A program made the position numbers and the translations under genes. This document shows positions 1-8,673 of a stretch of DNA of 64,000 nt, piece by piece. Each line of letters opens with the position of its first letter. Positions within the stretch are counted from its first letter, which is position 1. This stretch comes from Streptomyces sp. TLI_146 (GTDB taxonomy: Bacteria; Actinomycetota; Actinomycetes; Streptomycetales; Streptomycetaceae), in assembly GCF_002846415.1 (NCBI RefSeq), contig NZ_PJMX01000001.1:992001-1056000 (forward strand). The letters run 5' to 3'. Below the pieces are notes generated by a model. The model ran no database searches, was not told the DNA's origin, and saw nothing but the letters and a program-made list of their open reading frames with translations.

Positions 1-93
1 CTCCCCCTCGCGTGAGCGATGTCACCCTCACCTCCGCCCGCTTTTGCCTGTCTTATCGAGGGGGATCGCCTTACCGAACGTCAGGAGACAGCG

Positions 94-2967
94 ATGAGCG
101 GACCGTTCCGCGCACGCGAGCACGACGGCGCCCACGCGCTGGTCGCGGCGGAGGTCGAGCGCGCCCGGTCCGGCGCGGGCGGCCTCGTCGTGCTGCGCGG
201 CGCCACCGGTACCGGCCGCACCGCCGTACTGGAGGCCGCGGCCGGGCACGCCGCGGAACAGGGTCTGCGGGTGCTGCGCGTGCGCTGCTCCTCCGAGGAC
301 ACCGCGGTGCCCTTCGCCGCGGTGCGGCATCTGCTGGACCCGGTACCGGAGTTCACGGACGTCGCACCCGGCGCGGACGGCCGCGCCGACGCGGCCCGGC
401 TGTGGCGGCTGCTGTGCTCGTACGCGGCCGAACGCCCGCTGCTGCTGGCCGTGGACGACGTCCACCTGGCCGACGACGCGTCACGTCACTGGATGCGTGA
501 GGCGGCCCGGCACATCGACCGGTTACCCGTCCTGGTGGTGGCCACCGAGCGCAGCCAGTACGACATCGAGCCGCGCTCCGCCGGACTCACCCAGTCGCTG
601 TCGCCCTCCCTCGTACGCACGCACACCCTCGGCCCGCTCGGCGACCGGGCGGCGGCCGAACTGGTCCGGGCGGCTTTCCCCACGGCCGGGCCGGGGTGGA
701 CGGCGGCCTGTGTGCGCGCCGCCGCGGGCAGTCCGCTGCTGCTGCACGCCCTCCTCGACGACCTGGGCGGCGCCCCGCAGGACGGCCTCTCCGCGAGGGG
801 CGAGCCGCCGCTGCCCGAGACCTGCGCCGCTCTGTATCCCGGGTCCTATCCGGCGGCCGTCTCCTGGTGGCTGCACAGCGCCGGTCCCGCCACGGCCGAC
901 GTGGCCCGCTGCCTGGCGGCGCTGGAGCAGGCATGGCCGACGGACCCGGCCGACCCCACCGTGGGAGGCCCGGCCGACCGGGGCGCGAGCGATCCGGTCC
1001 ACCTGCTCGCCGAGGCCACCGGCGCCGACCCCGTCCGGATCGCCGGGTGGCTCGCCGCGATGACCCGGCTCGGCCTGCTGCGTCCCGACGCGGTCGGCCG
1101 TCCCCGCTACGCGCATCCGCTGCTGCACGACGCGGTGCTCACCGGCTGGCCCGAGACGAGCCGGCAGGCCGCGCACCGGGCGGCGGCGCAGGCGATGCTG
1201 CGCCGGGGCGAACGGGCCGAGTCCATCGCCCGGCACCTGCTGCGGGTGCCGGGCGGCGAGCCGCCCTGGGCGCTGCGCGTCCTGCGGGACGCGGTGACGG
1301 TCGCCGTGCACGACGCCCGGCCCGACGACGCCGTCGGCTATCTGCGCCGCGCGCTGGACGAGCCGCTCCCCGACGCGCTGCGCCAGCGGCTGCTGACCGA
1401 ACTGGGCTCCCTGCACTACGCCTCGGCCGACGCCCCGGCGGCCATCGCGCGGCTGGCCGAGGCACAGCACCTGGCGGCCGAGCCCCGAAGCCGGGTGCGT
1501 ACGGCGGTGGCCCTGGGCACCGCGCTGGTGGACCGGGGCGAAGTCCGGACGGCCCTAGAGGTCCTGCGCCGTACGGAGGGGCAGCTCTCCGGCCACCCGG
1601 ACCTGGCCCGTACGGTCCAGACCGCCGCCGCCCTGCTCTCCGACGGGGACCCGGCGACCCGGCAGCAGGTCTACCGGTGGCTGTGCGAGGCGGCGGACAC
1701 TTCTCCGGACCTGGTGGGCACCGCCGGACAGGCCCTGCTCGTACGGTTTGAGTCCACGGCCGCGCTGATCTCGGCCCAAGAGGCGATGGGCCGGATACGG
1801 GACCTGCTCGCCCGGCCCACCGACTCGCTCGCCGAGCCCTTCTTGCTGGGCACGGCCGCCGCCGTGGCGCAGTGGGCCGACGAACTCGACGAGGCGGACC
1901 GGCTCGTCGATCTGGGGCTGGCCGGGCAGCGGGCCGTGCTGCTGCACCCGATGCGGCACGCACTCCTCAACACCCGCGCCGACATCGCCGCGGCCCGTGG
2001 CGACGCCGCCGCTCTGTTGGCCGCTCATTTCGGCACCGATCCGGTAGGCGGTCCGGTGGAGTCGCTCCCCGGCCCGTCCAACCGGGACGCCACCGCCCTG
2101 CTGGCGCTCGTCCACGCGGGCCGGATCGAGGACGCGCAGCGCTACGCCGCCGGGTTCGACCTGCGCGGGACGGCGGAGAACTTCGAGCTGAACCGCTTCC
2201 TCTACGCGCGGGGCGTGCTGCGGGTCACCGCCGGCGACCCGGCGGGGGCGCTGCACGACTTCCTGGAGTGCGGGCGGCGCCAGTCCGCCCGCGACGTGGT
2301 CAGCCCCGTCGTCACCCCATGGCGGACGGCGGCGGCACAGTGCCGCCTCGCGCTCGGCGGCGGGCCGGACGCGGTGACGCTGGCGGCGGAGGAGCTGCGG
2401 TTGGCGCGGGTGTGGAACACGCCGCGCACGGTGGGCCGCGCCCTGCGCGTACTGGGCGCCGCCACCGGGGGGCGGCGCGGCCTCGAACTGGCCGAGGAGG
2501 CCGTGGCGACCCTGCGGCCGGCCTCCGCCGCCACCGGCATGGAGCTGGTGCGGGCGCTGCTGGCACAGGGCCGGCAGCTCGCCGCCGCCGGAGAACGCGG
2601 CCGGGCCCGCGACTGCCTGCGCGAGGCCGCCGAACTGGCCGACGGCAAGGGCGCCGTGGGCATGGTCAACCTGGCGGGACAGGCCCTGCGCCAGAGCGGC
2701 GCCCGTAGCCCTGTCGTGGACCGCACCGGCCCCGGGGCGCTGACCGGCAGCGAGCGCCGCATCGCCGAACTGGCCGCCGACGGTCTGACCAACACGGAGA
2801 TCGCCGATCTGCTGCATCTGGCGCGCCGCACCGTGGAGACCCATCTGACCAGTACGTACCGGAAGTTGCGGATACGACGCAGAACGGCACTGGCCGAGGC
2901 GCTGGACGGGGACCGGCCCGGGGACACCAGCGGCACCGCTCGTCCGACGGCTCCGTCCGGTCGGTGA
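94..2967 (+). CDS. LAL-type LuxR family transcriptional regulator (ATPase plus HTH)
   Basis: Large cytoplasmic transcriptional regulator of about 957 residues. The N-terminus has a STAND-type ATPase region: the Walker A stretch GATGTGRT (about residues 36-43) and a Walker B stretch LLLAVDD (about 116-122). The middle is alpha-helical and TPR-like. The C-terminus (about 883-935) is a LuxR/GerE helix-turn-helix containing SERRIAELAADGLTNTEIA and RTVETHL. I chose ATG 94 because AGGAGACA lies just upstream; an in-frame start at 19 has no such site. The Walker A lysine is replaced by arginine, which is odd for a LAL regulator and may weaken ATP binding. LAL proteins often activate pathway-specific clusters, but no target is evident beside it. 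Confidence 0.9.
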   Translation: MSGPFRAREHDGAHALVAAEVERARSGAGGLVVLRGATGTGRTAVLEAAAGHAAEQGLRVLRVRCSSEDTAVPFAAVRHLLDPVPEFTDVAPGADGRADAARLWRLLCSYAAERPLLLAVDDVHLADDASRHWMREAARHIDRLPVLVVATERSQYDIEPRSAGLTQSLSPSLVRTHTLGPLGDRAAAELVRAAFPTAGPGWTAACVRAAAGSPLLLHALLDDLGGAPQDGLSARGEPPLPETCAALYPGSYPAAVSWWLHSAGPATADVARCLAALEQAWPTDPADPTVGGPADRGASDPVHLLAEATGADPVRIAGWLAAMTRLGLLRPDAVGRPRYAHPLLHDAVLTGWPETSRQAAHRAAAQAMLRRGERAESIARHLLRVPGGEPPWALRVLRDAVTVAVHDARPDDAVGYLRRALDEPLPDALRQRLLTELGSLHYASADAPAAIARLAEAQHLAAEPRSRVRTAVALGTALVDRGEVRTALEVLRRTEGQLSGHPDLARTVQTAAALLSDGDPATRQQVYRWLCEAADTSPDLVGTAGQALLVRFESTAALISAQEAMGRIRDLLARPTDSLAEPFLLGTAAAVAQWADELDEADRLVDLGLAGQRAVLLHPMRHALLNTRADIAAARGDAAALLAAHFGTDPVGGPVESLPGPSNRDATALLALVHAGRIEDAQRYAAGFDLRGTAENFELNRFLYARGVLRVTAGDPAGALHDFLECGRRQSARDVVSPVVTPWRTAAAQCRLALGGGPDAVTLAAEELRLARVWNTPRTVGRALRVLGAATGGRRGLELAEEAVATLRPASAATGMELVRALLAQGRQLAAAGERGRARDCLREAAELADGKGAVGMVNLAGQALRQSGARSPVVDRTGPGALTGSERRIAELAADGLTNTEIADLLHLARRTVETHLTSTYRKLRIRRRTALAEALDGDRPGDTSGTARPTAPSGR

Positions 2968-2986
2968 CGCCCGTGCCACATCGGGC

Positions 2987-4366
2987 TCACACCAGCTCGG
3001 GCTGCGGTTCCGGTTGGCGTGCCGGTGCGGCCTTCGGCTCCCACTGTTTCGTGGTTCGTATATAGCCGTAGATCACTGAGGTCATCGCCAGAACGACCAG
3101 TGGTCCGAACAGCCACGGGTGTTCCGCCATCTCCACGGACAGATAGCGATACGACACCAAGAGGGCGACGAAGACCGTCGCACCGTGAGCGACGAGCTGA
3201 ATTGCCGACCGGTCCCACCCGCGGTCGAGCGAGCGCATCGCCGCCTCGATCGTGACGGTGAACACCACACCCGCAACGATGTCCGCGCCGTAGTGGTAAC
3301 CGAATCCCAGCGTCGCGCCGAGCGTGGCGATCAGCCAGAACGCGCCGCCGAATTGCAGAATTCGTGGACCCTTGCGGGAATGGATGAATATCGCGGTCGC
3401 CCACGCCGTGTGCAGGCTGGGCATGCAGTTGCGCGGGGTGATCCCGTCGAACGGCATATGGGCCGGGGAGGCGATCGACGGCGGCGTGTCCGGCCACAGG
3501 TCGGCCACCGCCCAGTGCCCGCCGTCGGCGCCGAAGGCGAAGATCGGTCCGACCACCGGGAAGATCATGTAGACGGCCGGCCCGAGGAGGCCGACGGCCA
3601 GGAAGGTGCGCACCAGGTGGTGGCCGGGGAAGCGGCGCTCGACGGCCACGTTGCGCAGTTGGTACAGCGTGACGGCGACCGCGGCCACGGCGAGCTGGAT
3701 GTAGACCCAGTCCAGGACATGGGCCCCGATAGGGCCGGTCGCCTCGACGATCCGTCCCGCCACCCACGACGGGTCGCCCAGCGCGTGATCGGCGGTCGCC
3801 ACGTACTGGTCGAGCACCGTCGGGCGGGTCTTCCACGTGATGAGCAGCCAGGTGTCGCCGGTCTTGCGGCCCGCCACCAGCAGCAGGCCGAGACCGACGC
3901 CCTTCAGCAGCAGGGCGCGTTCCCGGCCGGTGCGTCGCGTCACCGCGATGACCGCGCAGCCGAGGAGCACCCACAGCGCACCGTTGCCGAACATCATCTT
4001 GGCGTCGAGCGCCCACCGCACGGCAAAGAAGACGATGTCGATGGCGATGGCGGCGCCGAACGCGATGAACCGTTGCCGCCAGGTGAGCACCACCGTCATC
4101 AGGGCCATGCTGGCGTAGAGCAGAGGCCCTGATTTGGGGGCGAATATCACCTCTCGCACCTGATTGGTGATCGGCCCCCGTACGCCGTAGTGGCGCGCGG
4201 CTATCTCCAGGGCGACGAGGAATCCGAGAGCCACCGCGCCTGCCGCGGCCCACAGCATCACCCGCGGCTGACGCCACGCGGCGACGTTCGTCCTGGTGCC
4301 TATTCGTGAAATCACCCGCAAGGTTTTACATCTCAATCGCTCGGCCGATTTGTTCGATGCCCTCAC
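2987..4366 (-). CDS. PAP2-superfamily integral membrane phosphatase/phosphotransferase
   Basis: Polytopic membrane protein of about 459 residues with at least eight hydrophobic segments. The PAP2 catalytic signatures are visible: CMPSLHTAWA, equivalent to the SxxxH motif, and GYHYGADIVAG, carrying the second histidine. This layout matches the PAP2_3 / inositol phosphorylceramide synthase-like branch rather than small PgpB-type phosphatases, so it probably acts on a lipid phosphate or transfers a phospho-headgroup at the membrane. The GTG start at 4366 is uncertain: the first transmembrane segment begins only around residue 37 and no good ribosome site is visible. The C-terminal tail is rich in proline, glutamine and glutamate. 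Confidence 0.8.
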   Translation of the reverse strand: MRASNKSAERLRCKTLRVISRIGTRTNVAAWRQPRVMLWAAAGAVALGFLVALEIAARHYGVRGPITNQVREVIFAPKSGPLLYASMALMTVVLTWRQRFIAFGAAIAIDIVFFAVRWALDAKMMFGNGALWVLLGCAVIAVTRRTGRERALLLKGVGLGLLLVAGRKTGDTWLLITWKTRPTVLDQYVATADHALGDPSWVAGRIVEATGPIGAHVLDWVYIQLAVAAVAVTLYQLRNVAVERRFPGHHLVRTFLAVGLLGPAVYMIFPVVGPIFAFGADGGHWAVADLWPDTPPSIASPAHMPFDGITPRNCMPSLHTAWATAIFIHSRKGPRILQFGGAFWLIATLGATLGFGYHYGADIVAGVVFTVTIEAAMRSLDRGWDRSAIQLVAHGATVFVALLVSYRYLSVEMAEHPWLFGPLVVLAMTSVIYGYIRTTKQWEPKAAPARQPEPQPELV

Positions 4367-4557
4367 CCTTTACGCGGAAAAGCGTGGTTTCCGGTGCAGG
4401 GCGCGATGAAGGTGATCACCGCGAGCTCGAACATGTTAGCGGAGCGGTACGGGTGGGTTTCGCTGGTCAACGGGAGGGCAAAGGCCGGCCGGCCGTGGCG
4501 GCGGACGACGCCCCGAGGCACGCACGTCCACGCCAGGCCGTCGGCCTGCCGGACGGC

Positions 4558-4917
4558 TCAGCAGGTGTTGCCGACGCCGTCGATCCGGCCGCCGAAGTCA
4601 CTGCGGTAGTCGATCCTGTTGTCGCCGTTGCGCACCACCCGGGTCTCCTTGGGGTTCCAGTTGATGAAGCAGCCGTCGACGTTCGCCACGAACGATCCGA
4701 CGTTGTCGTGGAAGGCGGCGGGCATGTCGTGGTACCCGTCCTTGGCGACCCACTCCCAGCTCCGCCCGTCGTAGCGGGATCCGGTGTAGAAGCAGATCGA
4801 TCCGCCCGTACAGGACGGCACAACGGCGGCCGACGGGGCCGCCAGCGCGTCCGAGGCGGGCACGAGCGCGGCGGTCAGCGAGAGGACGGCGGCCAGGGAC
4901 CAGGAACGCAGCTTCAT
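4558..4917 (-). CDS. secreted peptidase inhibitor family I36-like protein
   Basis: Small exported protein of 119 residues. A Sec signal peptide (MKLRSW followed by a hydrophobic core, cleavage near ALAAPSA) precedes a compact domain with four cysteines. The domain has the aromatic/glycine pattern of the Streptomyces metalloproteinase-inhibitor (I36, crystallin-like) family: SICFYTGSRYDGRSWEW and an FHDNVGSF segment. The start is well placed, with AGGAGA five bases upstream of ATG. It would act outside the cell, possibly restraining a secreted protease, but no protease gene is adjacent. It could also be a crystallin-fold structural protein. Confidence 0.85.
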   Translation of the reverse strand: MKLRSWSLAAVLSLTAALVPASDALAAPSAAVVPSCTGGSICFYTGSRYDGRSWEWVAKDGYHDMPAAFHDNVGSFVANVDGCFINWNPKETRVVRNGDNRIDYRSDFGGRIDGVGNTC

Positions 4918-4973
4918 GGGAATCTCCTAGATCAGCCCGTGGGCGGGGACCGGTGACGGATGTCACTCCGTCG

Positions 4974-5070
4974 CGGGTCCGGCGCCGTGCGCCGGACCCG
5001 ACGGGACGAGCCTCGTCCCCGGCGCCGGTGGGAGTCGACGGGTTTCCCGTCGCCCTTGCCAACGGGAAAC
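4974..5070 (-). terminator. two hairpins downstream of the AlkZ-like gene
   Basis: A perfect 12-bp stem (4974-4985 with 4989-5000, 3-nt loop) and a 9-bp stem (5042-5050 with 5062-5070) lie between the end of the AlkZ-like gene and the I36 gene on the same strand. Factor-independent-type termination is inferred from position and stem strength; there is no U-tract, as is common in Streptomyces. Confidence 0.6.
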
Positions 5071-5113
5071 GGGGAAACGCCCGGTCGCCGGCGCCCTGCG
5101 GGCGAGCGCCGGG

Positions 5114-6262
5114 TCAGTCGCCGGGGAGCAGCCGGGTCTCGGCAGCCGGTACGCCCTTGGTCCACCAGTGGTCGTAGCGGGCGTAGGCCCGGGGATCGCG
5201 GGCGGCGAGGAAGGCGGCGAGCGACCGGGCCTCGGCCGCCAACTCCTCCCAGACGGGTTCCGGCAGGGGGTGGAAGGCACCGGCTTCGACGCCGCCTTCG
5301 GTGACGCGCCAGACACCGGCCACCTGGCCGTCGACCAGCAGGGTGGGCAGCACGTCGCCGTTCACGCGGGTCACGTGCTTGCGGTAGGCGGGCGGGATGA
5401 CCCGGCTGCGGTCGGCGTAGGCCAGCAGGACGCTGTCCCACATCGCCATCAGCCGGGGCGGCGCGGGCGTGCCCTCCTCGGGCCGGGGCGCATCGGGAAG
5501 GTCGTACAGCACGGTGCCGTCGTCCCCCCGCAGCTCCTCCAGTCCGTCCGCGAGTGCCTGCACGGCCGCGCGGACCCGGGGCCGCTGGACCAGCGCGAAC
5601 TGCGCCATGTCGGCCACCGAGGCCGGTCCGAAGCCCGCCAGATAGCGAAGCAGCAGGACCCGCAGACCCGCGTCGGGCGCCTGGGGGTCGGCCAGGGCGG
5701 GCCGCTCCTTCGCCGCGACGTACGAGAGCCGGTTGGTGAACGTCCAGGGTCCGCCCGTGGGCGCGTGCCACAGCGGCGCGTACTGCCGCAGCATCCGCTG
5801 GGCCCCGACCTCCAGCGGCCGACCGAGGCGCCTCTCGAACCAGTCCCCCAACTCGGCGCTGCCGCGCGGCTTCCGGGTGTACCTCCGCAGGCCCGCGACC
5901 AGGGCATCGGCGTCCTCACCGGTGAGCCCCGACGAGCGGAAACGCGCGTCGCCGAGCCGGGAGGAGCGCAGCGTCGGCTCCATGGCCTCGCGAAAGCTCC
6001 GGTAGTCCTCGACGTGGACCGCGTGCAGGGTGAGCCGCATGAGGGTCGCCTTCACGATGCTGCCCTCGGCCAGCGCCGTGTCGAGTTCGGCAGGATCGAA
6101 GCCGCGCAGCCGGTTCCACAGCGCGATGTACGGCGAGGCGGGCTGCTGCGCCTGGAGGGCGACCACACGTCGCAGCGCCTCCTCGACGTCGAGCGACTCG
6201 CGGCCGAGCAGCAACTGCCGGGCGAGCGTGGCACGGTTGAGGGCACGCGCGGAGATCACCAT
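5114..6262 (-). CDS. AlkZ-like winged-helix DNA-binding protein
   Basis: About 382 residues, the size of the HTH_42/AlkZ family (winged-helix DNA glycosylase-like proteins, some of which excise bulky or crosslinked bases made by the producer's own antibiotic). An AlkZ-type QxQ stretch is visible near the N-terminus (VVALQAQQP, about residues 28-36), followed by a region rich in helix-turn-helix-like segments. ATG 6262 (MVISARALNR) is preferred over an upstream in-frame start because it fits the family N-terminus. The gene stands alone on the minus strand. DNA repair is an inference from the family; some members are simply annotated as winged-helix proteins. Confidence 0.8.
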   Translation of the reverse strand: MVISARALNRATLARQLLLGRESLDVEEALRRVVALQAQQPASPYIALWNRLRGFDPAELDTALAEGSIVKATLMRLTLHAVHVEDYRSFREAMEPTLRSSRLGDARFRSSGLTGEDADALVAGLRRYTRKPRGSAELGDWFERRLGRPLEVGAQRMLRQYAPLWHAPTGGPWTFTNRLSYVAAKERPALADPQAPDAGLRVLLLRYLAGFGPASVADMAQFALVQRPRVRAAVQALADGLEELRGDDGTVLYDLPDAPRPEEGTPAPPRLMAMWDSVLLAYADRSRVIPPAYRKHVTRVNGDVLPTLLVDGQVAGVWRVTEGGVEAGAFHPLPEPVWEELAAEARSLAAFLAARDPRAYARYDHWWTKGVPAAETRLLPGD

Positions 6263-6431
6263 GCCCCGATTCTCCCGCGCCCGCACCCGCCGCAGAAACC
6301 CGACCCGTAGGGCTCCCAGGCTCCCCCGGCCCCACCCCGACTAGGCTTGAGTGTGTCCTTTTCCATTCCCCGGCGGGAGTGCATCGGTCGGCGGTGTCGG
6401 CCGTCGCCGCGTGACGTAGGAGAGTGAACCG

Positions 6432-6839
6432 GTGACAGAGCGCAAACCTGCGGGTGTGAGCTTCGAGTCGTGGGTGGACCGGCAGATCCGCGAGGCGCAG
6501 GAGCGCGGCGAGTTCGCCGAGCTGCCGGGTTTCGGCAAGCCCCTGCCCGATGCCGCGCAGCCGTACGACGAGATGTGGTGGATCCGTCAGAAGATGGCCC
6601 GTGAGGGCGTCACCGCGATGCTGCCCCCGGCCCTGGCGCTGCGCAAGGAGATCGAGGACGCCCTGGCCGCGGCGGCCGACGCCCCGTCGGAGCGGGCCGT
6701 GCGGGCGCTCCTGGAACCGGTCAACGAGAAGATCGCCGCCATGCTCAGGCAGCCGCCTCCGGGGCCACTGCTGGGGCGCGAGCCGATCGACATCGACGAA
6801 GTCGTACGGGAGTGGCGCGAGGCACGCCGACAGGCGTGA
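6432..6839 (+). CDS. DUF1992 (DnaJ homologue C28-like) domain protein
   Basis: Compact soluble protein of 135 residues that fits the DUF1992 family: an N-terminal WVDRQIREAQERGEF segment, the characteristic LPGFGKPLP turn, then a basic helical region with WWIRQKMAREG. The family occurs widely, and in eukaryotes forms the conserved part of DNAJC28; no J domain is present here. The GTG start has GGAGAG about eight bases upstream. Function unknown; a role near chaperones is only suggested by the family name. Confidence 0.85.
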   Translation: MTERKPAGVSFESWVDRQIREAQERGEFAELPGFGKPLPDAAQPYDEMWWIRQKMAREGVTAMLPPALALRKEIEDALAAAADAPSERAVRALLEPVNEKIAAMLRQPPPGPLLGREPIDIDEVVREWREARRQA

Positions 6840-7045
6840 CGGTGGAGTGACGTATTCCAGCGCACCGTCACACAGCCCGCCGCCCTGCCCGACATACGAT
6901 CGCCGCTGTCGGCCGCAAGGCCACCGTCCACTCGACAGCCTCCCCATGGCGCAAAAGTTACGCCCCAAAACGGCTTCCACGAACGGGAGTTGGTGCATAC
7001 GGTCGCCTCTGTCAGTCGTGACGACAACGTTCAGGGAGGGACAGC

Positions 7046-7270
7046 ATGAACCCCAACATAAGAGCGGCAGCCGCCACCGCGGCGCTCCTCACCGGGCTTC
7101 TCGCGGCCGCCGGCACCGCCAACGCGGCCGAACGCATCGACGCGCAGCACCTGGCCGCACACCTCGACAAGGCGATCGCCGCCGAGCAGGCCAACGGAGA
7201 GACCACGGGCGGGCCCATCTTGGGTGTCGTCGCGACCAGCCCCGACGGCGCCGACACCGTCACCTCCTGA
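7046..7270 (+). CDS. small secreted protein of unknown function
   Basis: 74 residues with a clear signal peptide (hydrophobic core AAAATAALLTGLLAAAG, cleavage near ANAAE) and a short mature part ending PDGADTVTS. GGAGGG sits seven bases before ATG. The mature segment is only about 45 residues, with no cysteines and no motif I recognise. The next gene starts about 20 bases downstream on the same strand, so the two may be cotranscribed. Confidence 0.6.
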   Translation: MNPNIRAAAATAALLTGLLAAAGTANAAERIDAQHLAAHLDKAIAAEQANGETTGGPILGVVATSPDGADTVTS

Positions 7271-7289
7271 GCGAGGGCGGGCGCGCGCC

Positions 7290-7775
7290 GTGGACAACCC
7301 GAGGGAAGACGGCAAAACCGGGGGCGACCACGTCAGTTGGTGCCCCAGCGGGGAAGCCCATCGGCCGGAATCCGTCGTTCTGGGCGTCAGATCGGGGGAC
7401 AACGGCCAGGTCGTCTATCTGGCCGAGCCGGTACCGGCGGCACAGGTCCTGCCCGGCATCCCCGAGGGCATCGCGCCCCACCGGGTGCTGCGATTCGCCT
7501 CGCACTGCGTGTCCGAGTGCGCGAACCGGGTCGGCGACGCCTGCGGTCTGATCGAGCGCATCCAGACCCTGCCGTCAGCCGACGCCACGGGGGCCGTGCC
7601 ACGGTGCCATCTGCGGCCCCACTGCAAGTGGTGGACCCAGGCGGGGGTGGACGCCTGTCACCGCTGTCCCGCCATCCCCACGCTCAACTCCCCCGACGAC
7701 CAGCTCGCCGTACTCGTCGCGGATCCCTCCACCACCACCGAGCAGTTGCAGGACTGGATCGCCGCGGCCGAGTGA
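7290..7775 (+). CDS. cysteine-rich conserved protein
   Basis: About 161 residues. The core carries a spaced set of cysteines: ASHCVSECANRVGDACGL, then RCHLRPHCKWW, then ACHRCPAIPT. This pattern belongs to a family sometimes labelled nitrogen-fixation protein without direct evidence; the cysteines could bind a metal or Fe-S cluster. The GTG at 7290 was chosen because translation from further upstream would overlap the previous gene and read through low-complexity sequence. No nitrogen-fixation genes are present, so that label should not be taken as function. Confidence 0.7.
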   Translation: MDNPREDGKTGGDHVSWCPSGEAHRPESVVLGVRSGDNGQVVYLAEPVPAAQVLPGIPEGIAPHRVLRFASHCVSECANRVGDACGLIERIQTLPSADATGAVPRCHLRPHCKWWTQAGVDACHRCPAIPTLNSPDDQLAVLVADPSTTTEQLQDWIAAAE

Positions 7776-7801
7776 CACACACCGGTAGCACCCGTACCAA
7801 A

Positions 7802-7845
7802 AGTGCCGGTCGCGAGGTGGCCCACGCGCCCTCGCGACCGGCACT
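7802..7845 (+). terminator. strong hairpin after the Cys-rich gene
   Basis: Perfect 16-bp inverted repeat (7802-7817 with 7830-7845) around a 12-nt loop, starting 26 bases after the stop codon. It separates the Cys-rich gene from the two-component system. Confidence 0.7.
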
Positions 7846-7989
7846 GCCGGGCCGCACGGCGCGCGCTCGACGCGCTTCAGCCGATCAAGTCGTGGGCTGG
7901 CTCCCCCTGTACGAGCATGGAAGGAGTGCCGGTTCCTGAGGTCCTTCAGGAACCCTCAACTGCCATGCGCCGTACGGCATCGTGTGGGC

Positions 7990-8673
7990 ATGCGCATACT
8001 GGTGGTCGAGGACGACGAACGGTTGGCGGAACTGCTGCGCCGGGGACTTTCCGGTGACGGGTTCGCGGTGGATGTGGCCCACGACGGGCTGCGCGGACTG
8101 GACTGCGCGCTCGGCAACGACTACGACGTGATCGTGCTGGACGTCCTGCTGCCGGGGCTGAATGGTTTCCGCCTCTGCGCCCGGCTGCGGGACGCCGACG
8201 TGTGGACGCCGGTGCTGATGCTGACCGCCAAGGACGGCGAGTACGACGAGGCCGAGGGGCTGGACACCGGCGCGGACGACTACGTCACCAAGCCCTTCTC
8301 CTACATCGCCCTCGTCGCCCGGCTGCGCGCCCTGGTCCGGCGCGGCCGACGGGAGCGCCCCGCCGTCATCCACGTCGGCGACCTGGAGATCGACCCGGCC
8401 GCCCGCCGGTGCCGACGCGGCGAGACCGTACTGGACCTGACCGCAAGGGAGTTCGCGGTGCTGGAATACCTCGCCCTGCACCACGGGGAGGTCGTGACCA
8501 AGACGGAGGTGCTGGAACACGTGTGGGACCACGCCTTCGACGGAGACGTCAACATCGTCGAGGTGTACGTCTCCGCCCTGCGGCGCAAGATCGACACCCC
8601 GTTCGGCCGCCACACCATCCACACCGTCCGCGGGGCCGGATACCGCCTCGAAAACGGCAGGACGCCCGCATGA
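7990..8673 (+). CDS. OmpR/PhoB-family response regulator
   Basis: 227 residues. The receiver domain has the acidic pair EDD (8-9), the phosphoacceptor Asp51 in VIVLDVLLPG, a conserved Thr in MLTAKD and Lys in TKPFSY. The C-terminal winged helix contains LTAREFAVLEYLA and NIVEVYVSALRRKID. ATG 7990 starts exactly at the conserved MRILVVEDD. Its stop codon overlaps the start of the sensor kinase gene by 4 bp, so the pair is translationally coupled. Signal and target genes are not evident from the neighbours. Confidence 0.93.
   Translation: MRILVVEDDERLAELLRRGLSGDGFAVDVAHDGLRGLDCALGNDYDVIVLDVLLPGLNGFRLCARLRDADVWTPVLMLTAKDGEYDEAEGLDTGADDYVTKPFSYIALVARLRALVRRGRRERPAVIHVGDLEIDPAARRCRRGETVLDLTAREFAVLEYLALHHGEVVTKTEVLEHVWDHAFDGDVNIVEVYVSALRRKIDTPFGRHTIHTVRGAGYRLENGRTPA

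Noticed and set aside
7290..7775. Nitrogen-fixation protein
   Set aside because: That name appears for the family but no nif gene is in the window and there is no direct evidence.
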